A stretch of 64,000 nucleotides of DNA from Tipula vernalis (GCA_958295665.1 OY282559.1:131233241-131297240); one strand, 5' to 3'; shown: positions 22,376 to 34,712, numbered from the stretch's first letter. Numbers and translations: made by a program. Notes: generated by a model from the sequence alone, not told the origin.

Positions 22376-23702
22376 TTTTTAATCTTCACACTATCGCTTA
22401 CCAAATACTACTAATAATCTTATAAGTTTACTCTATTGCGTTCCAAATTCTAATAATCCAATTTGATCTTGTTCGTCTTTTCATATACACAAACTAAACT
22501 TCTCGAAAGTTCATGACTTTTCCAGTTAGAATACTGTAGAAACATTTAGAACAGTTTTATCATGGAAAATTCCATTTTAGTACAGTTAAACATTGAGCTA
22601 TTAATTTTAACTTATTCTATTACACACTAGGTGTCACCGTCGCATTATTAACTAGTCACAAACAAATTTAGTACACCAATCCTACTTAGACAATTGACTA
22701 GGAGATAAAGCTAATTAATTGCAGATTGTGCAAGATGAGGTGAACAATAAAATACAAATTATATCTTTATACTAAAACATGTAACAGCCCAAACCTAATA
22801 ATTCAGCTAACACTGGGTTATTGAATTTACATCATTATTTGCAGGATACCTTCTTTCTACGATTTTTGAATCACTCCAAACGGTACTTCAGGGATCCACG
22901 GCGTACGCATGTTCCCATTTTACACAACGAGAAGTTTTAAAAATAATTTTATCAAACAATAATTTTTAAAAATGTATATTTAGAAAATAAAATATATTCG
23001 GGTAATTTGAACATCAAAGCCAACTGACCCGCTTGAAATCCTAGTCCGCACTTATATCAATTGAAATGAATCGTATCCAGAAATTTCCAGAATTTCGCTT
23101 ATACCTGCAACAGCTGACTGTTCTGGTTCTGGTTCTCTTACAAAAACAAATGTTTCAACTTTTTTGATTTCCGGGACATTTGATTTCGCTGCATTTCTGT
23201 TTGCCGCCTTATCGAAATTTCCTACAGCCATTTTTCTTTTGCTCCTTTGATCTATCAAAAAAGTAATTTTCCATTATTATACCCTCACAAAGGCAAACCG
23301 ATTGACCAGAACGATTTCATTTTTAGGCAAATATGTATATCAAAAAGGCTTGTCTGTCTCAAATTCTTGCAAAATGCTAAAAAGAAAAATAATTACGTAT
23401 GGCCAACATACAACTTTCTTTTGTGAACAGCGTATTTTGAGAAACTTATTATGCAAATTTATTTTTCGATCACAACTCAATTTATTTTTTTAATTTTTTT
23501 GGAAACAATCTGTATTTAGTAGTTTTTGTAAACTTTATACTTTTTAAGATATTTGCAAAATAAATTTTCTGGACCAAATGAATGGCCATTTCCGGTTAGC
23601 CGATTAGGAGTAAAATTCACTGGGACCTTCCAATTTATCAAAAAAGCTTAAATCTGAAGTTTCAGTTCAATTGGTTAAACCAACTAGGCTGTAGACAAGA
23701 CT
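22376..23702. other. AT-rich DNA with one weak open frame
   Basis: It continues the DNA that flanked the jockey insertion site. The only stretch with protein-like composition is a minus-strand 68-codon frame at 23258-23052 containing MAVGNFDKAANRNAAKSN and FVFVREPEPEQSAVAGISE. It matches nothing I recognise and could be an isolated exon or chance. Confidence 0.4.
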
Positions 23703-24663
23703 CAGACTGACAGACTGACAGACTGACAGACTGACAGACGGACAGACTGACAGACTGACAGACTGACAGACTGACAGACTGACAGACTGACAGACTGACA
23801 GACTGACAGACTGACAGACTGACAGACTGACAGACTGACAGACTGACAGACTGACAGACTGACAGACTGACAGACTGACAGACTGACAGACTGACAGACT
23901 GACAGACTGACAGACTGACAGACTGACAGACTGACAGACTGACAGACTGACAGACTGACAGACTGACAGACTGACAAACTGACAGACTGACAGACTGACA
24001 GACTGACAGACTGACAGACTGACAGACTAACAGACTGACAGACTGACAGACTGACAGACTGACAGACTGACAGACTGACAGACTGACAGACTGACAGACT
24101 GACAGACTGACAGACTGACAGACTGACAGACTGACAGACTGACAGACTGACAGACTGACAGACTGACAGACTGACAGACTGACAGACTGACAGACTGACA
24201 GACTGACAGACTGACAGACTGACAGACTGACAGACTGACAGACTGACAGACTGACAGACTGACAGACTGACAGACTGACAGACTGACAGACTGACAGACT
24301 GACAGACTGACAGACTGACAGACTGACAGACTGACAGACTGACAGACTGACAGACTGACAGACTGACAGACTGACAGACTGACAGACTGACAGACTGACA
24401 GACTGACAGACTGACAGACTGACAGACTGACAGACTGACAGACTGACAGACTGACAGACTGACAGACTGACAGACTGACAGACTGACAGACTGACAGACT
24501 GACAGACTGACAGACTGACAGACTGACAGACTGACAGACTGACAGACTGACAGACTGACAGACTGACAGACTGACAGACACTGACAGACTGACAGACTGA
24601 CAGACTGACAGACTGACAGACTGACAGACTGACAGACTGACAGACTGACAGACTTACAGACTG
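23703..24663. repeat. Long (GACAGACT)n octanucleotide array
   Basis: About 120 head-to-tail copies over 960 bp with very few changes (GACGGACA near 23737, a CAAACT near 23976, CAGACTAACAG near 24028, a 2-bp insertion near 24580, and decay at the right end). Because 8 is not a multiple of 3, all three minus-strand frames translate to the same VCQSVSLS repeat. The long frames there are products of the repeat and not genes. Confidence 0.95.
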
Positions 24664-26479
24664 ATAGCCTAACTTACAGAATTATAAAATATTTTTGTTA
24701 TAACAGGCAAACATATCTAGGGACCCTATTTATAGGGACCAAGAAAAAATTTTGAGATAAATTTTGCAAATTCGAATAATACACGATACTTGGAATGAAC
24801 TCTTCGAATTTATATATTTGACTAGGTTATGATGGCTAGGAAACTCTCAAACTCAGACAACCAGGAAGGCCTTGGCACGAACGGATGTAGGACCTAATCA
24901 CACTCGGTCACCGTCTCTGGTATTTTTTGTCATATAAATTGAACTAATGCGTCCCCAATATTTTAGTCATGTCACTTGCACCGACAAACAAATATTGGGT
25001 ATTTTCATAGTCGATTGAAACGAAAATAATTAAGTGCAAGTTTTCGTGGTGTTTTCGAAGGTGCCAAGGTCCTGGATCTAGCTGTTCACAATTTTATTTT
25101 TACATTTTTCATAGATTGATTTTAAAAAAATCACGGGAATCAGTTTAGGTGAATGGTTAAATAAAAGTAGTTGTATTCTCGAATCCGAGGAGTTGATTCT
25201 TCGCGATCTAGGCGCCACCCTTAATTATGTGCAGGTTTTCATGGTATTTTCGAAGGGGTCAGTCTCCTGCGTCTAGGTGCCCCCCATTGTTTTTTATTAT
25301 AATATTTCGACTTAAAAAAGTAAAAGGAATTAGTTTAGATAAATTGTTTACATAAAATATAGTTGTGTTTACAGTAATATTGCTTAAGTTATAGAAAATC
25401 ATTCTGATTTTCAATGACATTTCATTTAAAAATGGTTGAAGCAGAAATCTTAATATTATACATAATGTTTAAAAAACTGTTAGCGAATGACTTGCAATCG
25501 AATACAAATGGCACAAAAATAAACATTAATTAAGCAACATAATAAATAGCAAAAACCAAATCCCGGTAGTGTGTATTCAGAGATCTCCATCTAACTTTAT
25601 TTATTACGTCTGCTATTACAGCAAATTAATCATTTCTCTCAAACACATTTTTTTACACATCGCCAGATGCAGTAATCTATATTGATTAGGGGATTGAAAA
25701 TTAATAAATTGGAAATGATTTGAGATATATAAAATCAATTTGACTTTCCATCATTATATACGATAGTTGTAGTATACAAATATTATGTATGTAAATAAAA
25801 TTGCAATCTATTTACAATATAAAACAATAAAACTTGGATATGAAACGTCTGTCATGCGATTTCGATTTCGATCCAATTAAATTGTGAAATTATAGTCATT
25901 CAATTTGTAAAACTACAATAAAATAAAATTTAAAATTCCAAAATACTAAAAATAAAAAAACAGAGTCTCCTGCCCCTCCCCCAATCCATTATAGTGTTGT
26001 TGGCGTATTGTAGTATATAGATGTAATAATGCTGTTCAAATTGTATAAATTCGAATAAGATGGAGAAAAAATCTTAAAATAAATTTATTTACTTTATATT
26101 GCTTTAATCTATTTTTCGAATTCTTTCAATAAAAATAACAACAATAAGATTAGACAATAATGGTACATGTATGTAGTAATAAGATGTATACTGTTATATA
26201 AGAAAATGGGAAAACATATCATTATTCCTCTATACATACATCTCAGTTTTATTGTTCGACTCGTAACATTTTCATGACGAAATGAATTTTTTATATTGAT
26301 ATCAGCACTGTTATACTGAAATCAATTATTTGTGAAAAATGACATCTAGTAAAAATATTGCAACATCAGATCTCATAAAAACTATTTATTTTTGGATTTG
26401 AAATTTTATGAACTAGTAGAACAGATATATTTACAAATGTTATCATTCAAAACTATTTCCATCTTTACCAAGCGGCAGG
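24664..26479. other. AT-rich DNA, no gene seen
   Basis: Nothing coding was recognised. A diverged tandem duplication lies at 25027-25365 and is listed separately. Confidence 0.55.
25027..25365. repeat. Diverged tandem duplication, period about 193 bp
   Basis: AATTAAGTGCAAGTTTTCGT..TTTTCGAAGG (from 25029) recurs as AATTATGTGCAGGTTTTCAT..TTTTCGAAGG (from 25222). Both are followed by a CTGG/CTGCGTCTAG block and a GGAAT(C/T)AGTTTAG block. Confidence 0.6.
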
Positions 26480-26480
26480 T

Positions 26481-26600
26481 ACCCGGCTAACCAGAATAAA
26501 GTTTCCTACATTCAACGGCGATAATTCGGATTTGGCCGAGTTCAAAAATTGCATCATCGACCTAATTCCTAACAACCTAACGAGAAGCTATTTTATTTAA
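26481..26600 (+). pseudogene. Short BEL/Pao gag-like fragment
   Basis: An open stretch contains IKFPTFNGDNSDLAEFKNCI, the pattern of the DUF1759 gag domain of BEL/Pao elements (compare LPVFDGNYKQWQAF at the gag remnant near 1585). It ends at a stop near 26600, with no other element domain around it except possibly the open stretch at 27046. Confidence 0.5.
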
Positions 26601-27045
26601 ATAAGTTTACATCACTGATCAAAATTACGAGGAGACATGGTGGATTATCCCCGCTAGGTAAAGTCGCCTAGTTTTGCTCTCCTAGTAATTCACACAGTTG
26701 CACACAGTTGAAAAGGGAGATCCACATTTCAAAATAAATCCCTTAGATCACGTATACACTGTTAAGATGCCCAAAGCTAACTTTTTGTTCAATAATTTAT
26801 GTGTGCTACAATATCAAAAGGTTTAGGTCGATAAAACTAGGGGTAAATTCCTAAGAATACAATGCCATCTCAATAACTTCTACAACCAGATTATTCGTGC
26901 CGTGACGGCGATGAAGCCAGAATTTTGACTGTTTCCATTGTATTGCTGTAAAACACTTAAATTTCACACTTCATTAAACTTCCTATAATTTTGGTGTGTT
27001 TCAGAATGGAAATGACAAGTAAAGAAAGAAAACAGGCCATTTCAT

Positions 27046-27207
27046 GAAGCAGCTTCATGGAACAATGCCATTATTAACATACAAAATTTGCCAGAAGGTA
27101 TACGTTTACATTCAATCATCGACAGAACTGAGCATCAAACGAGTTTATTAGATCGGTTTGATTGTAATATCGAAGGTAAAATTCCGCTTACGGTGGTTTT
27201 TATGTGA
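27046..27207 (+). other. Unrecognised 53-codon open stretch
   Basis: It contains EAASWNNAIINIQNLPEGIR and HQTSLLDRFDCNIEGKIPL before a TGA, with no in-frame ATG at its start. The composition is protein-like and it lies 450 bp downstream of the gag-like fragment, so it may be more of the same decayed retroelement. I cannot name it. Confidence 0.3.
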
Positions 27208-27353
27208 TCATGTTTTGCCACCGTCTCTTCGAGAATTATTGCAATTCCTTGAACGAATTATAAAAGCATCATTTTAATTTTTGGTAATTCGGTTTCAAAT
27301 TATAATATTTTTCTAAACACACCTATTATAGCAAATTTTTAATTAAACCTATG

Positions 27354-27490
27354 GGATTTCGATAACAACAACTTTAAATAGGATATTGTTGTTGTCAAAA
27401 ATATCAAAAATTTGAAATAATTGTGATTTTCGAAGTACCAATATTTAATTTAAAAAGAATTAATGAAAGTTGTTGTTGTTATCAAATTTC
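27354..27490. repeat. Small inverted repeat, MITE-like
   Basis: GATAACAACAACTTT near 27360 faces AAAGTTGTTGTTGTTATC near 27465, about 100 bp apart. The arms are simple in sequence, so the element status is uncertain. Confidence 0.35.
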
Positions 27491-27782
27491 TTTTTAAAGA
27501 ATAGATGATACCCTAACAAACTACCTATGCTGGAAACAAGCGACTGGCGACTTTTGTCGAAATGGTGCAAATATTATGACTATGTGAATTATAATTGCTT
27601 GATTTGTCCGAAATATTCTATGACGCAAATCATTGATGTCCAAAATAATCATTTAAGCAAGTTTGCTATTCCACATGAGAAAAATAAATCAACACACTTC
27701 ATCATATTAGCGTCAGATGAATAATGTTTTATTCGTTTCAAAAATGATAGCTGGCAACGATCTGTTGACTTATCCAACATAA

Positions 27783-28092
27783 GCTGCATTTCTTGACGCA
27801 TAGTGATCCGGATCAGATCAAAATTTATATGTGAAGCAACAACAACATTTGATCCAACATTCGTTTTGGATCACAAATGGTGATCTAAAAATAGTTGAAC
27901 AATATTTTGTAGTTGAACAATATTTTGTAAAGACAAAGAATATAATGAATATAGTACGAGTATGAAGAGGCATTCAAAACGAAACGAGACAAAAAAAAAT
28001 TGAATTTTGGTGTTTGTTTGTTTTACGCATTTTTGTGTCGTTTCATGAGACATGATCTGATCCGGATCAGATCAAACGTCAAGAAATGCGGC
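27783..28092. mobile_element. 310-bp MITE-like element with inverted termini
   Basis: The left end GCTGCATTTCTTGACG and the right end (complement GCCGCATTTCTTGACG) match at 15 of 16 positions. Both continue into TGATCCGGATCAGATCA, itself palindromic, so the arms extend to about 40 bp with small gaps. The interior is AT-rich with a 20-bp direct repeat (GTAGTTGAACAATATTTTGTA twice near 27892). There is no coding capacity and the target duplication is unclear. Confidence 0.6.
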
Positions 28093-28288
28093 TATTAACA
28101 GTTCCTGGACTTGATAATGCTTCTATTTATGTGTCTAAATTGGTATAAATCAAAGCTGGCCTAGACCATTTCTGGCTGTGCCAAATCACAATGGTAGAGA
28201 AAGCAGTAATAGTGTTGCTCGGTTAATAATATGGAACCCCTTACTATTGGTACGGACGATGAACAATGAGCTGAATATATTTGCATTT

Positions 28289-28431
<143 letters not shown>

Positions 28432-28575
28432 CGGGGGGAGTCTGTAACCCCTACTTAGCGCGTCCCCAGGTGGCGGATAGGGGAATGCCCGCTAGTTCTA
28501 GAGGGTAAGAGGGAAATAAAATACCTCTCGTGGACCAAACAGACTAGGGGAAGGAACCCCGATTTTAAACCAAAT

Positions 28576-29918
28576 ATGGCGAGTCAGACAAATATGGCAA
28601 ACCGTACGGTGCAGGGGGTCGGATCCCCAGTACCGGCGCTTATCGGGAGTGAGCAAGCCGGCTCCCAAGCGTCGTTATCCAATGACTGCAGTGTACCAGC
28701 GGTGGCAAACTTGGCCACTGGTGCATTAAAAACTACAAGTGAGGAACAGAAGAAACAAGAGCTGTGGGATAGGCTAGGCCAGAAGATTAGAGGCCTACAC
28801 GAGTATGCCAAGCCCAAAAATAACGTCCACAAGGAGATAAAGGATTATTCGAGGTCATTGTGTTCGATCTTTGAGATGCTCACACAGTGTAATGAAAATC
28901 TGGGACTAGCACCACCAAAGGAAAGCAAGGAGAACGAGACGCAAACGTCACCGGGGTTTATAGCTCAACCGGAGAAGCCGGAGTTGGGAGCGACCGACAA
29001 AAGAAAACAAAGCGATTCGCCTCCTGAAGCCAGACAAAAAACGAAAAAACCGGCATACAGAGAAGGAGAACCTCCCAGTGGAGCAGACGAACCCGCGGCT
29101 CCCAAGGCGAAAACTCCCAAGGCTAAAACTCCCAGTAGGGGTCTTCCTGCAGGAGGTTGGGAAACGGTAAAGCCAAAAGCAAAGCCGAAGAAAAAGCCAC
29201 AGCGTCCGCGTCTAAGGCCGGCCCACCCTGACGCTCTGGTTGTGAAGGCTGAGGAGGGGAAGTCGTACGCGGATATCCTTCGCAGCTTAAAAAATGACAA
29301 AGACATGGATCAACTGGGCACCATGGTCAAAAAAGTCAGGAGAACAGCTGCCGGAGAACTTTTGTTGGAGCTGGACCGGTCAGGCGGGCAATCGGGGAGT
29401 AGCTGGGGAGTTCGGCCGAAGTAAAAAGTCTCAGAGACGAAACGGTCATTGAGCTGAAAGACCTCGACGAGCTCACGACAAAGAAAGATATATGCGAGGC
29501 CTTGAAATCTCTAGAAGGGGTATCTGACTGTGATGAGTCAGCAGTTAGATCCCTCAGAGTCGGTTTTAGAGGAACACAGACGGCAGTGGTCAGTCTCCCA
29601 ACGGCTTTCGCCAGGAAAGCATTGGAGATTGGTAAAGTTCGGATCGGATGGGTCGTCAGTCGCATTCGACAAACTACCAGAGTAGCCAAGTGCTACAAAT
29701 GCTGGGAGTACGGTCACCGTGCTAGCACCTGTAAAGGGCCCGACAGGTCAAAACATTGCCTTAGATGTGGTAGAGAAGGACACTTGGCTAAAGAATGTTC
29801 CGTGGATCCAAGCTGTATGCTGTGTCGGGGGAAAACTGAGAGCGGGCATACTGCTGGTAGCAGCAGATGCCCAGTGTACCAGAAGGCCTTCCGGGCGGCA
29901 ACTAAGAAGAAAGCATGA
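28576..29918 (+). CDS. R1-clade ORF1 (zinc-knuckle Gag-like), one frameshift
   Basis: The first 283 codons (28576-29424) are polar, with a lysine/proline-rich, basic middle (KPKAKPKKKPQRPRLRP). The frame then changes near 29385-29405, and the remainder (to TGA 29916-29918) holds the RNA-binding part: SLRVGFRGTQTAVVSLP, then knuckles CYKCWEYGHRASTC, CLRCGREGHLAKEC and CMLCRGKTESGHT. The last stop overlaps the ORF2 start as ATGA. The frameshift is probably a small indel in a G-rich run (GGGGAGTAGCTGGGGAG). A sequencing error is possible given how intact ORF2 is. Confidence 0.82.
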
Positions 29919-32911
29919 AGATTCTCCAGCTGAATCTAAATCATTGCGAGGCGGCGCAGGACTTGATGGTGCAGACAACGAGAGAGCGGAAAATCGATGT
30001 AGCAATAGTGTGCGAACAGTATAGGAACATTGAGAGCCCAACTTGGATTTCCGATGCCTCGGGCCGAGCAGCAATCTGGACACTTGGCCTATGCCAAGTG
30101 CAGGAATCCATGAAAGTGCCACGGACCGGTTTCACGTGGGTCAAGGTGGATGGAATATATATATACAGTGTCTATGCCCCACCTAACGACCCAGTAGAGG
30201 AGTTTAAAATGCTCTTGCATCATCTTGCCGGTGAAGCAAGAGGACGCAGACCACGCATCATCGCGGGCGATTTCAATTCTTGGGCTACGGAGTGGGGCAG
30301 CAGAGAAACAAATCGGCGAGGGGAGACACTGCTGGATTATCTTGCCTCAATGGACGTCGTTCTAGCCAACACCGGGGACCGGCCGACTTTCACACGCGGT
30401 GGTGCCAACTCGATAATCGACTTGACATTCACGAGTGAGTGTTTAGCACACTCAGGCTTAAGGTGGGAGGTCTCTAATCTTTATACACATAGTGACCACC
30501 AGGCTATCCTCTTCAATATTGCCGAAGCTGAGAAACCAAGAAGGGTAGTGAGACAACCAAGCCACAAATGGAGTGCAAGGGCGTTCGACAGAGACACCTT
30601 CATAGCCATGCTAGAGGATGAATCGGTTGACATGGGTTCGCCGAACGATCAGGCGGTCCAGCTTATATCACACGTTGCCAATGCCTGCGATGCCTCTATG
30701 CCAAGGACGTCGGCAAAGAACCACCGACCACCAGTATATTGGTGGAATGAAGACATTGCCGAACTCCGTATAAGATGCCACCGAAGTAGAAGATTGTGCC
30801 AGCGAGCAAGGGGTCGATCGGGCTTCAATGATTCCCAGGAACAGTACGGGAGGGATCGTAAAGCTTTGAAAAGAGCAATCAAAATAAGCAAACGTCGATG
30901 CTGGATGGAGCTATGCAAAGAGGTTGATGAGGATCCCTGGGGCAGACCATACAGGACTGTTACGGCAAAGCTGAGAAACTTTTCCGCTGCGAGTCCTACT
31001 TGTCCTGCCTTGCTACAAAACATCGTGAGCACGCTCTTTCCGGAACAACGGGAACTAAACAACGATGAAATTATAATCCCACGAGGGGAGGATGTAGCAC
31101 CTATTAGCATAGAGGAGCTCCTGGCAGCTTCCCGTAGAATCAAGGATAGTAAAGCCCCAGGTTTGGACGGAGTTCCTAACTCTGCGCTAAGGACGGCCAT
31201 AGTAACCCGCCCAGATATGTTCCTTGAAGTATATAACAAGTGTCTTAAGGAAGGAGTTTTCCCTGATTGCTGGAAACGACAGCGGCTCGTGCTTTTGCCA
31301 AAATGCAGTAAACCAACAACTGAGCCTTCATCGTATCGTCCGATCTGTATGCTGGATACGGCAGGGAAAGTGCTGGAGAGAATCATATGCAATCGACTAG
31401 ATACCTTTATCGAGGAATACCAAGGCCTGTTGGAAGACCAGTATGGGTTCAGGAAGGCGCGCTCTACTGTGGATGCGGTTAGGAAAGTCGTAGGAATGGC
31501 TAGCGAGGCTATCGCAGGAACACGATGGAGAAGAGGGACCAAGAAGTACTGTGTTATTGTAACCCTGGACATTAAAAACGCCTTCAACTCGGCGAGGTGG
31601 AGTTGCATTTTGAAGGCCCTTCAACTACTGAGAGCTCCGGGGTACATTAGGGCAATCATCCAGGATTATTTCAAGGATCGGATCTTGACGTACCAAACAG
31701 ATGACGCTAACATGTTCTACAAGGTCACAGGCGGTGTTCCGCAGGGCTCGGTTCTCGGACCTTTACTGTGGAACGTTATGTACGACGCTGTGCTCAGACT
31801 AGAACTGCCACATGGTGCTAAGACTGTTGGGTTTGCTGATGACATTGCATTAATGGTGACGGACAAACACCTGGAGGACATCACCCTGGTTGCTAACGAG
31901 TCCATCGCTATTATCCGACGGTGGCTATCATCAGTGGGTTTGCTTCTGGCGGACCACAAGACGGAGGCAGTCCTAATAACGAGTAGGAAGCAGCGGGAGA
32001 CAGTTACGCTGAAGATAGGCGGATATGAGATCCATTCTCAGCCGCGACTAAAATACCTAGGGGTCTGGATTGACGCCCGACTGGGCTTCGATGAGCACTT
32101 GCGCAGAACCAGCGAGAAGGCGGCCAAGGTGACCTCGGCTCTGGCACGCATTATGCCGAACGTCGGTGGACCCAGGCAAGGCAAGAGAAGACTAGTGGCG
32201 AGTGTCGTGAGCTCTACGTTGCTGTATGCGGCCCCAGTTTGGGCGGATGCAATGACGACGAAGGCCTATGGACGGGAGATGTCAGCGGTGTACCGTAGGT
32301 CTGCGCTAAGAGTAGCCTGCGCATTTCGTACGGTATCAAGTGATGCAGTATGCGTTGTGGCGGGTATGCTGCCCATAGAGATTCTGGCTAGCGAGCGCCA
32401 GCGAATGTACAACCGGAGGAGACAAGATACCCAGGCGGGCCACCGCATGATAGAGCAGGAAGAGAAGGAAGAGTCCCTGCGACGATGGCAAGCCTGCTGG
32501 GATGCTTCAGTTAAGGGTAGATGGACCCATCGCCTCATTTCAAACCTACCAACAAGGACCAAGAGGAGGCATGGTGAGGTGGGCTACTACCTGACCCAAT
32601 TGTTGACTGGACATGGCTGCTTCAGGGCCTATCAACACCGGTTTAAGCTGGAGGACGACCCTAAGTGTCCAGCGTGCCCAGGAGTGACCGAGGACGTGGA
32701 GCACGCGGCCTACGTTTGTCCACGTTTCAGATCAGAGCGAGATGAGCTATTCGGTGTACTCCACCAGCAGCTAACACCCGAGAACACGGTCCCTCTTATG
32801 GTGGCCACGAGAGAAAATTGGGATGCGGTAAGCAGCTTCGCAGCCCAAATTCTGATCAAGCTGAGGTCCTACGAGCGCGAAAGGCGAGGACTTGTTGAAG
32901 GTGACGGCTAG
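29915..32911 (+). CDS. R1-clade ORF2: AP endonuclease and reverse transcriptase
   Basis: An uninterrupted 998-codon frame. Endonuclease motifs: LQLNLNHCEAAQDL, AIVCEQYR, RIIAGDFNSWATEWGS, IIDLTFTS and HSDHQAI. In R1-clade enzymes this domain gives target specificity. RT motifs: KAPGLDGVPNSALRT, SSYRPICMLDTAGKVLE, YGFRKARSTVDAV, TLDIKNAFNSARW, GGVPQGSVLGPLLWN and VGFADDIALMV (Asp pair at 31838-31843). The C-terminus carries a CCHC knuckle (CPACPGVTEDVEHAAYVC near 32668). All catalytic positions expected are present and the length is normal for the clade, so this protein may be functional. Confidence 0.93.
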   Translation: MKILQLNLNHCEAAQDLMVQTTRERKIDVAIVCEQYRNIESPTWISDASGRAAIWTLGLCQVQESMKVPRTGFTWVKVDGIYIYSVYAPPNDPVEEFKMLLHHLAGEARGRRPRIIAGDFNSWATEWGSRETNRRGETLLDYLASMDVVLANTGDRPTFTRGGANSIIDLTFTSECLAHSGLRWEVSNLYTHSDHQAILFNIAEAEKPRRVVRQPSHKWSARAFDRDTFIAMLEDESVDMGSPNDQAVQLISHVANACDASMPRTSAKNHRPPVYWWNEDIAELRIRCHRSRRLCQRARGRSGFNDSQEQYGRDRKALKRAIKISKRRCWMELCKEVDEDPWGRPYRTVTAKLRNFSAASPTCPALLQNIVSTLFPEQRELNNDEIIIPRGEDVAPISIEELLAASRRIKDSKAPGLDGVPNSALRTAIVTRPDMFLEVYNKCLKEGVFPDCWKRQRLVLLPKCSKPTTEPSSYRPICMLDTAGKVLERIICNRLDTFIEEYQGLLEDQYGFRKARSTVDAVRKVVGMASEAIAGTRWRRGTKKYCVIVTLDIKNAFNSARWSCILKALQLLRAPGYIRAIIQDYFKDRILTYQTDDANMFYKVTGGVPQGSVLGPLLWNVMYDAVLRLELPHGAKTVGFADDIALMVTDKHLEDITLVANESIAIIRRWLSSVGLLLADHKTEAVLITSRKQRETVTLKIGGYEIHSQPRLKYLGVWIDARLGFDEHLRRTSEKAAKVTSALARIMPNVGGPRQGKRRLVASVVSSTLLYAAPVWADAMTTKAYGREMSAVYRRSALRVACAFRTVSSDAVCVVAGMLPIEILASERQRMYNRRRQDTQAGHRMIEQEEKEESLRRWQACWDASVKGRWTHRLISNLPTRTKRRHGEVGYYLTQLLTGHGCFRAYQHRFKLEDDPKCPACPGVTEDVEHAAYVCPRFRSERDELFGVLHQQLTPENTVPLMVATRENWDAVSSFAAQILIKLRSYERERRGLVEGDG

Positions 32912-33111
32912 AGGTAACTAGGATAGGTGAAGGGCTAATATAGCCATATCCCATCTGTGAAGTAATGCTTGTTGGCGGTCCCACAGAATGGTATCGGAGT
33001 TGGAAGTAGGGTTTTTAGTGGGTATTGGCTTGGCTGAGCCCCACATACGCCAGTCCAGGACTTGAGATGGTCTGGTACTGGCAATGCGTCCCTTCCCCCA
33101 AAAAAAAAAAA

Positions 33112-33115
<4 letters not shown>

Positions 33116-33177
<62 letters not shown>
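33116..33177. repeat. (CA)n microsatellite, right flank of the R1 element
   Basis: Thirty-one CA repeats directly after the A tail. Together with 28289-28429 it represents the split target array. Confidence 0.92.
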
Positions 33178-34281
33178 AATAATGTTTGCGGTCGTTACGA
33201 TTATTTTCAAAGAGAAATACGGATATTGTTACTATACTACTATGACTACGTCATTTGATAGTAGTTCCACTAGCTCTCCGGCTGCAGAAGATCCAAGTTA
33301 GTCATAATACATACCATATCATTTATAGCTTGATACATCTCGCATAACATCGTCGGAAGTATCACTTAATGAAATGCTGTTGCTATTCCGAATATTCCAA
33401 CAAAGTAAAGCTCACAGCAGATCAACCAATTGGAAAATATTTTATTACTTGTGTCATTTAGGAGTTTAGGGCTGATTTTGAATAAGTTCGGGCCTTGCAA
33501 CAATGCTCCAACAATAGAGCTCTTCTTCTTCAGCAGCTTCCATTGCTAAAAACACTACATAAACCGATGAATGAAATATTGAGATTAGCTGGTTTCTAAT
33601 TATCATGATCAATTGCGTGAAAATAAACTGCACCTGGTTGAGGAAAACTCAGCCAATCAATTTTATACCGTTTTCACACAAATCAACTGCTGTTTATATT
33701 TGCGTCCATAGTCACTATTATCAGATGATCACAATGATCTCGAAGCTTTAACGCCTGGTTACTTCTTGGGTTGCCGATCATTATTATATCACTCACTCCC
33801 TATCAGAAGCTTTATTGAACTGAAATAAAAACCGTCTCACGCTGCGTGAAGTCACCAAAAATATTTCAATATTTTCGGTGTCGCCACACAGGCGAAATTT
33901 CTAAAAATTGTGGACAAAGTATACTTTATTCTATTCTAAAGGAAATTTTTCCTTTTTTTGTAGTGAAAAGATGGTACAAGGTGGTGGGTGCTTGAGTATA
34001 AATCTGTAAAAAATTTATATTTATAGTACTGGAGAAAAATACGTGAAATCACATATCCTTTATATGGGACCGGAAATGGTGTTTGAATTTTATGATTTTT
34101 ATGTTTCGAACGTGTAACACCGAGTAAACCAATCAATTTATGGAACACCATTTTGTTGTTGCTGTTGTTATTTTTTATGATACAAGGTGTCAAATATTCC
34201 AAAATTTTATGCACTTTGTGTTGTATTTATTGCTATAGAAAAAAAAACTAATTATCCCAAAATTATAAAATTGGACTCATT
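33178..34281. other. AT-rich DNA, no gene seen
   Basis: Short open frames only. No domain, RNA gene or clear repeat was recognised. Confidence 0.5.
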
Positions 34282-34712
34282 TTAAAGATACATGAATAGG
34301 GATTATAAAATAATTATAAAAATTGTACTATCTTCTATTTTTTCTTTTTCAAAATGGCCGCCGAAACATTATTTTTAAATTTTCTCCCAAATGCACTTTT
34401 TTTTAAATTTTTTTTATCTTTTTTCTCATTTAGTTCTCTAAACATATAGAAAAATCAGCGCAACATCTCGTTTCGTTTTCTTGCAAAAAACGTTTAAGTA
34501 TGACAATCTACACATTTTTTATACTTAAACGTGTTTTGCAAAAAAACGAAACGAGATGTTACTCTGATTTTTAGTATCTTCAATAGAACTAAATAAGGAA
34601 AAATATAAAAGCAAAAAATTACAGAAAAAAGATGCAAATTTGAGAAAATTGGAAAGAAAGTATCGACGGCCATTTTGAAAAAGAAATATAAACCCTATTG
34701 ATTTATCTTTAA
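34282..34712. mobile_element. Fold-back element flanked by TTAA
   Basis: Nearly the whole 423-bp interior is an inverted repeat. The left arm (AGATACATGAATAGGG, TTCAAAATGGCC, CATTTAGTTCT, AACATCTCGTTTCG, AACGTTTAAGTAT) is mirrored by the right arm in reverse order, with a short loop near 34508-34520. TTAA stands at each outer edge (34282-34285 and 34709-34712), the target motif of piggyBac-type transposition. A piggyBac transposase remnant begins 190 bp downstream. There is no coding capacity. I infer a fold-back MITE, possibly piggyBac-mobilised; its termini do not start with the CCC usual in that superfamily. Confidence 0.65.

Noticed and set aside
23703..24663. Long minus-strand open frames (VCQSVSLS repeats) and a CRISPR-like regular repeat
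   Set aside because: They arise solely from the 8-bp tandem unit, which has no spacers and no non-repeat coding sequence.
30649..31608. 319-codon minus-strand frame
   Set aside because: It lies antisense to the intact R1-clade ORF2; its openness follows from the codon use of the real gene.
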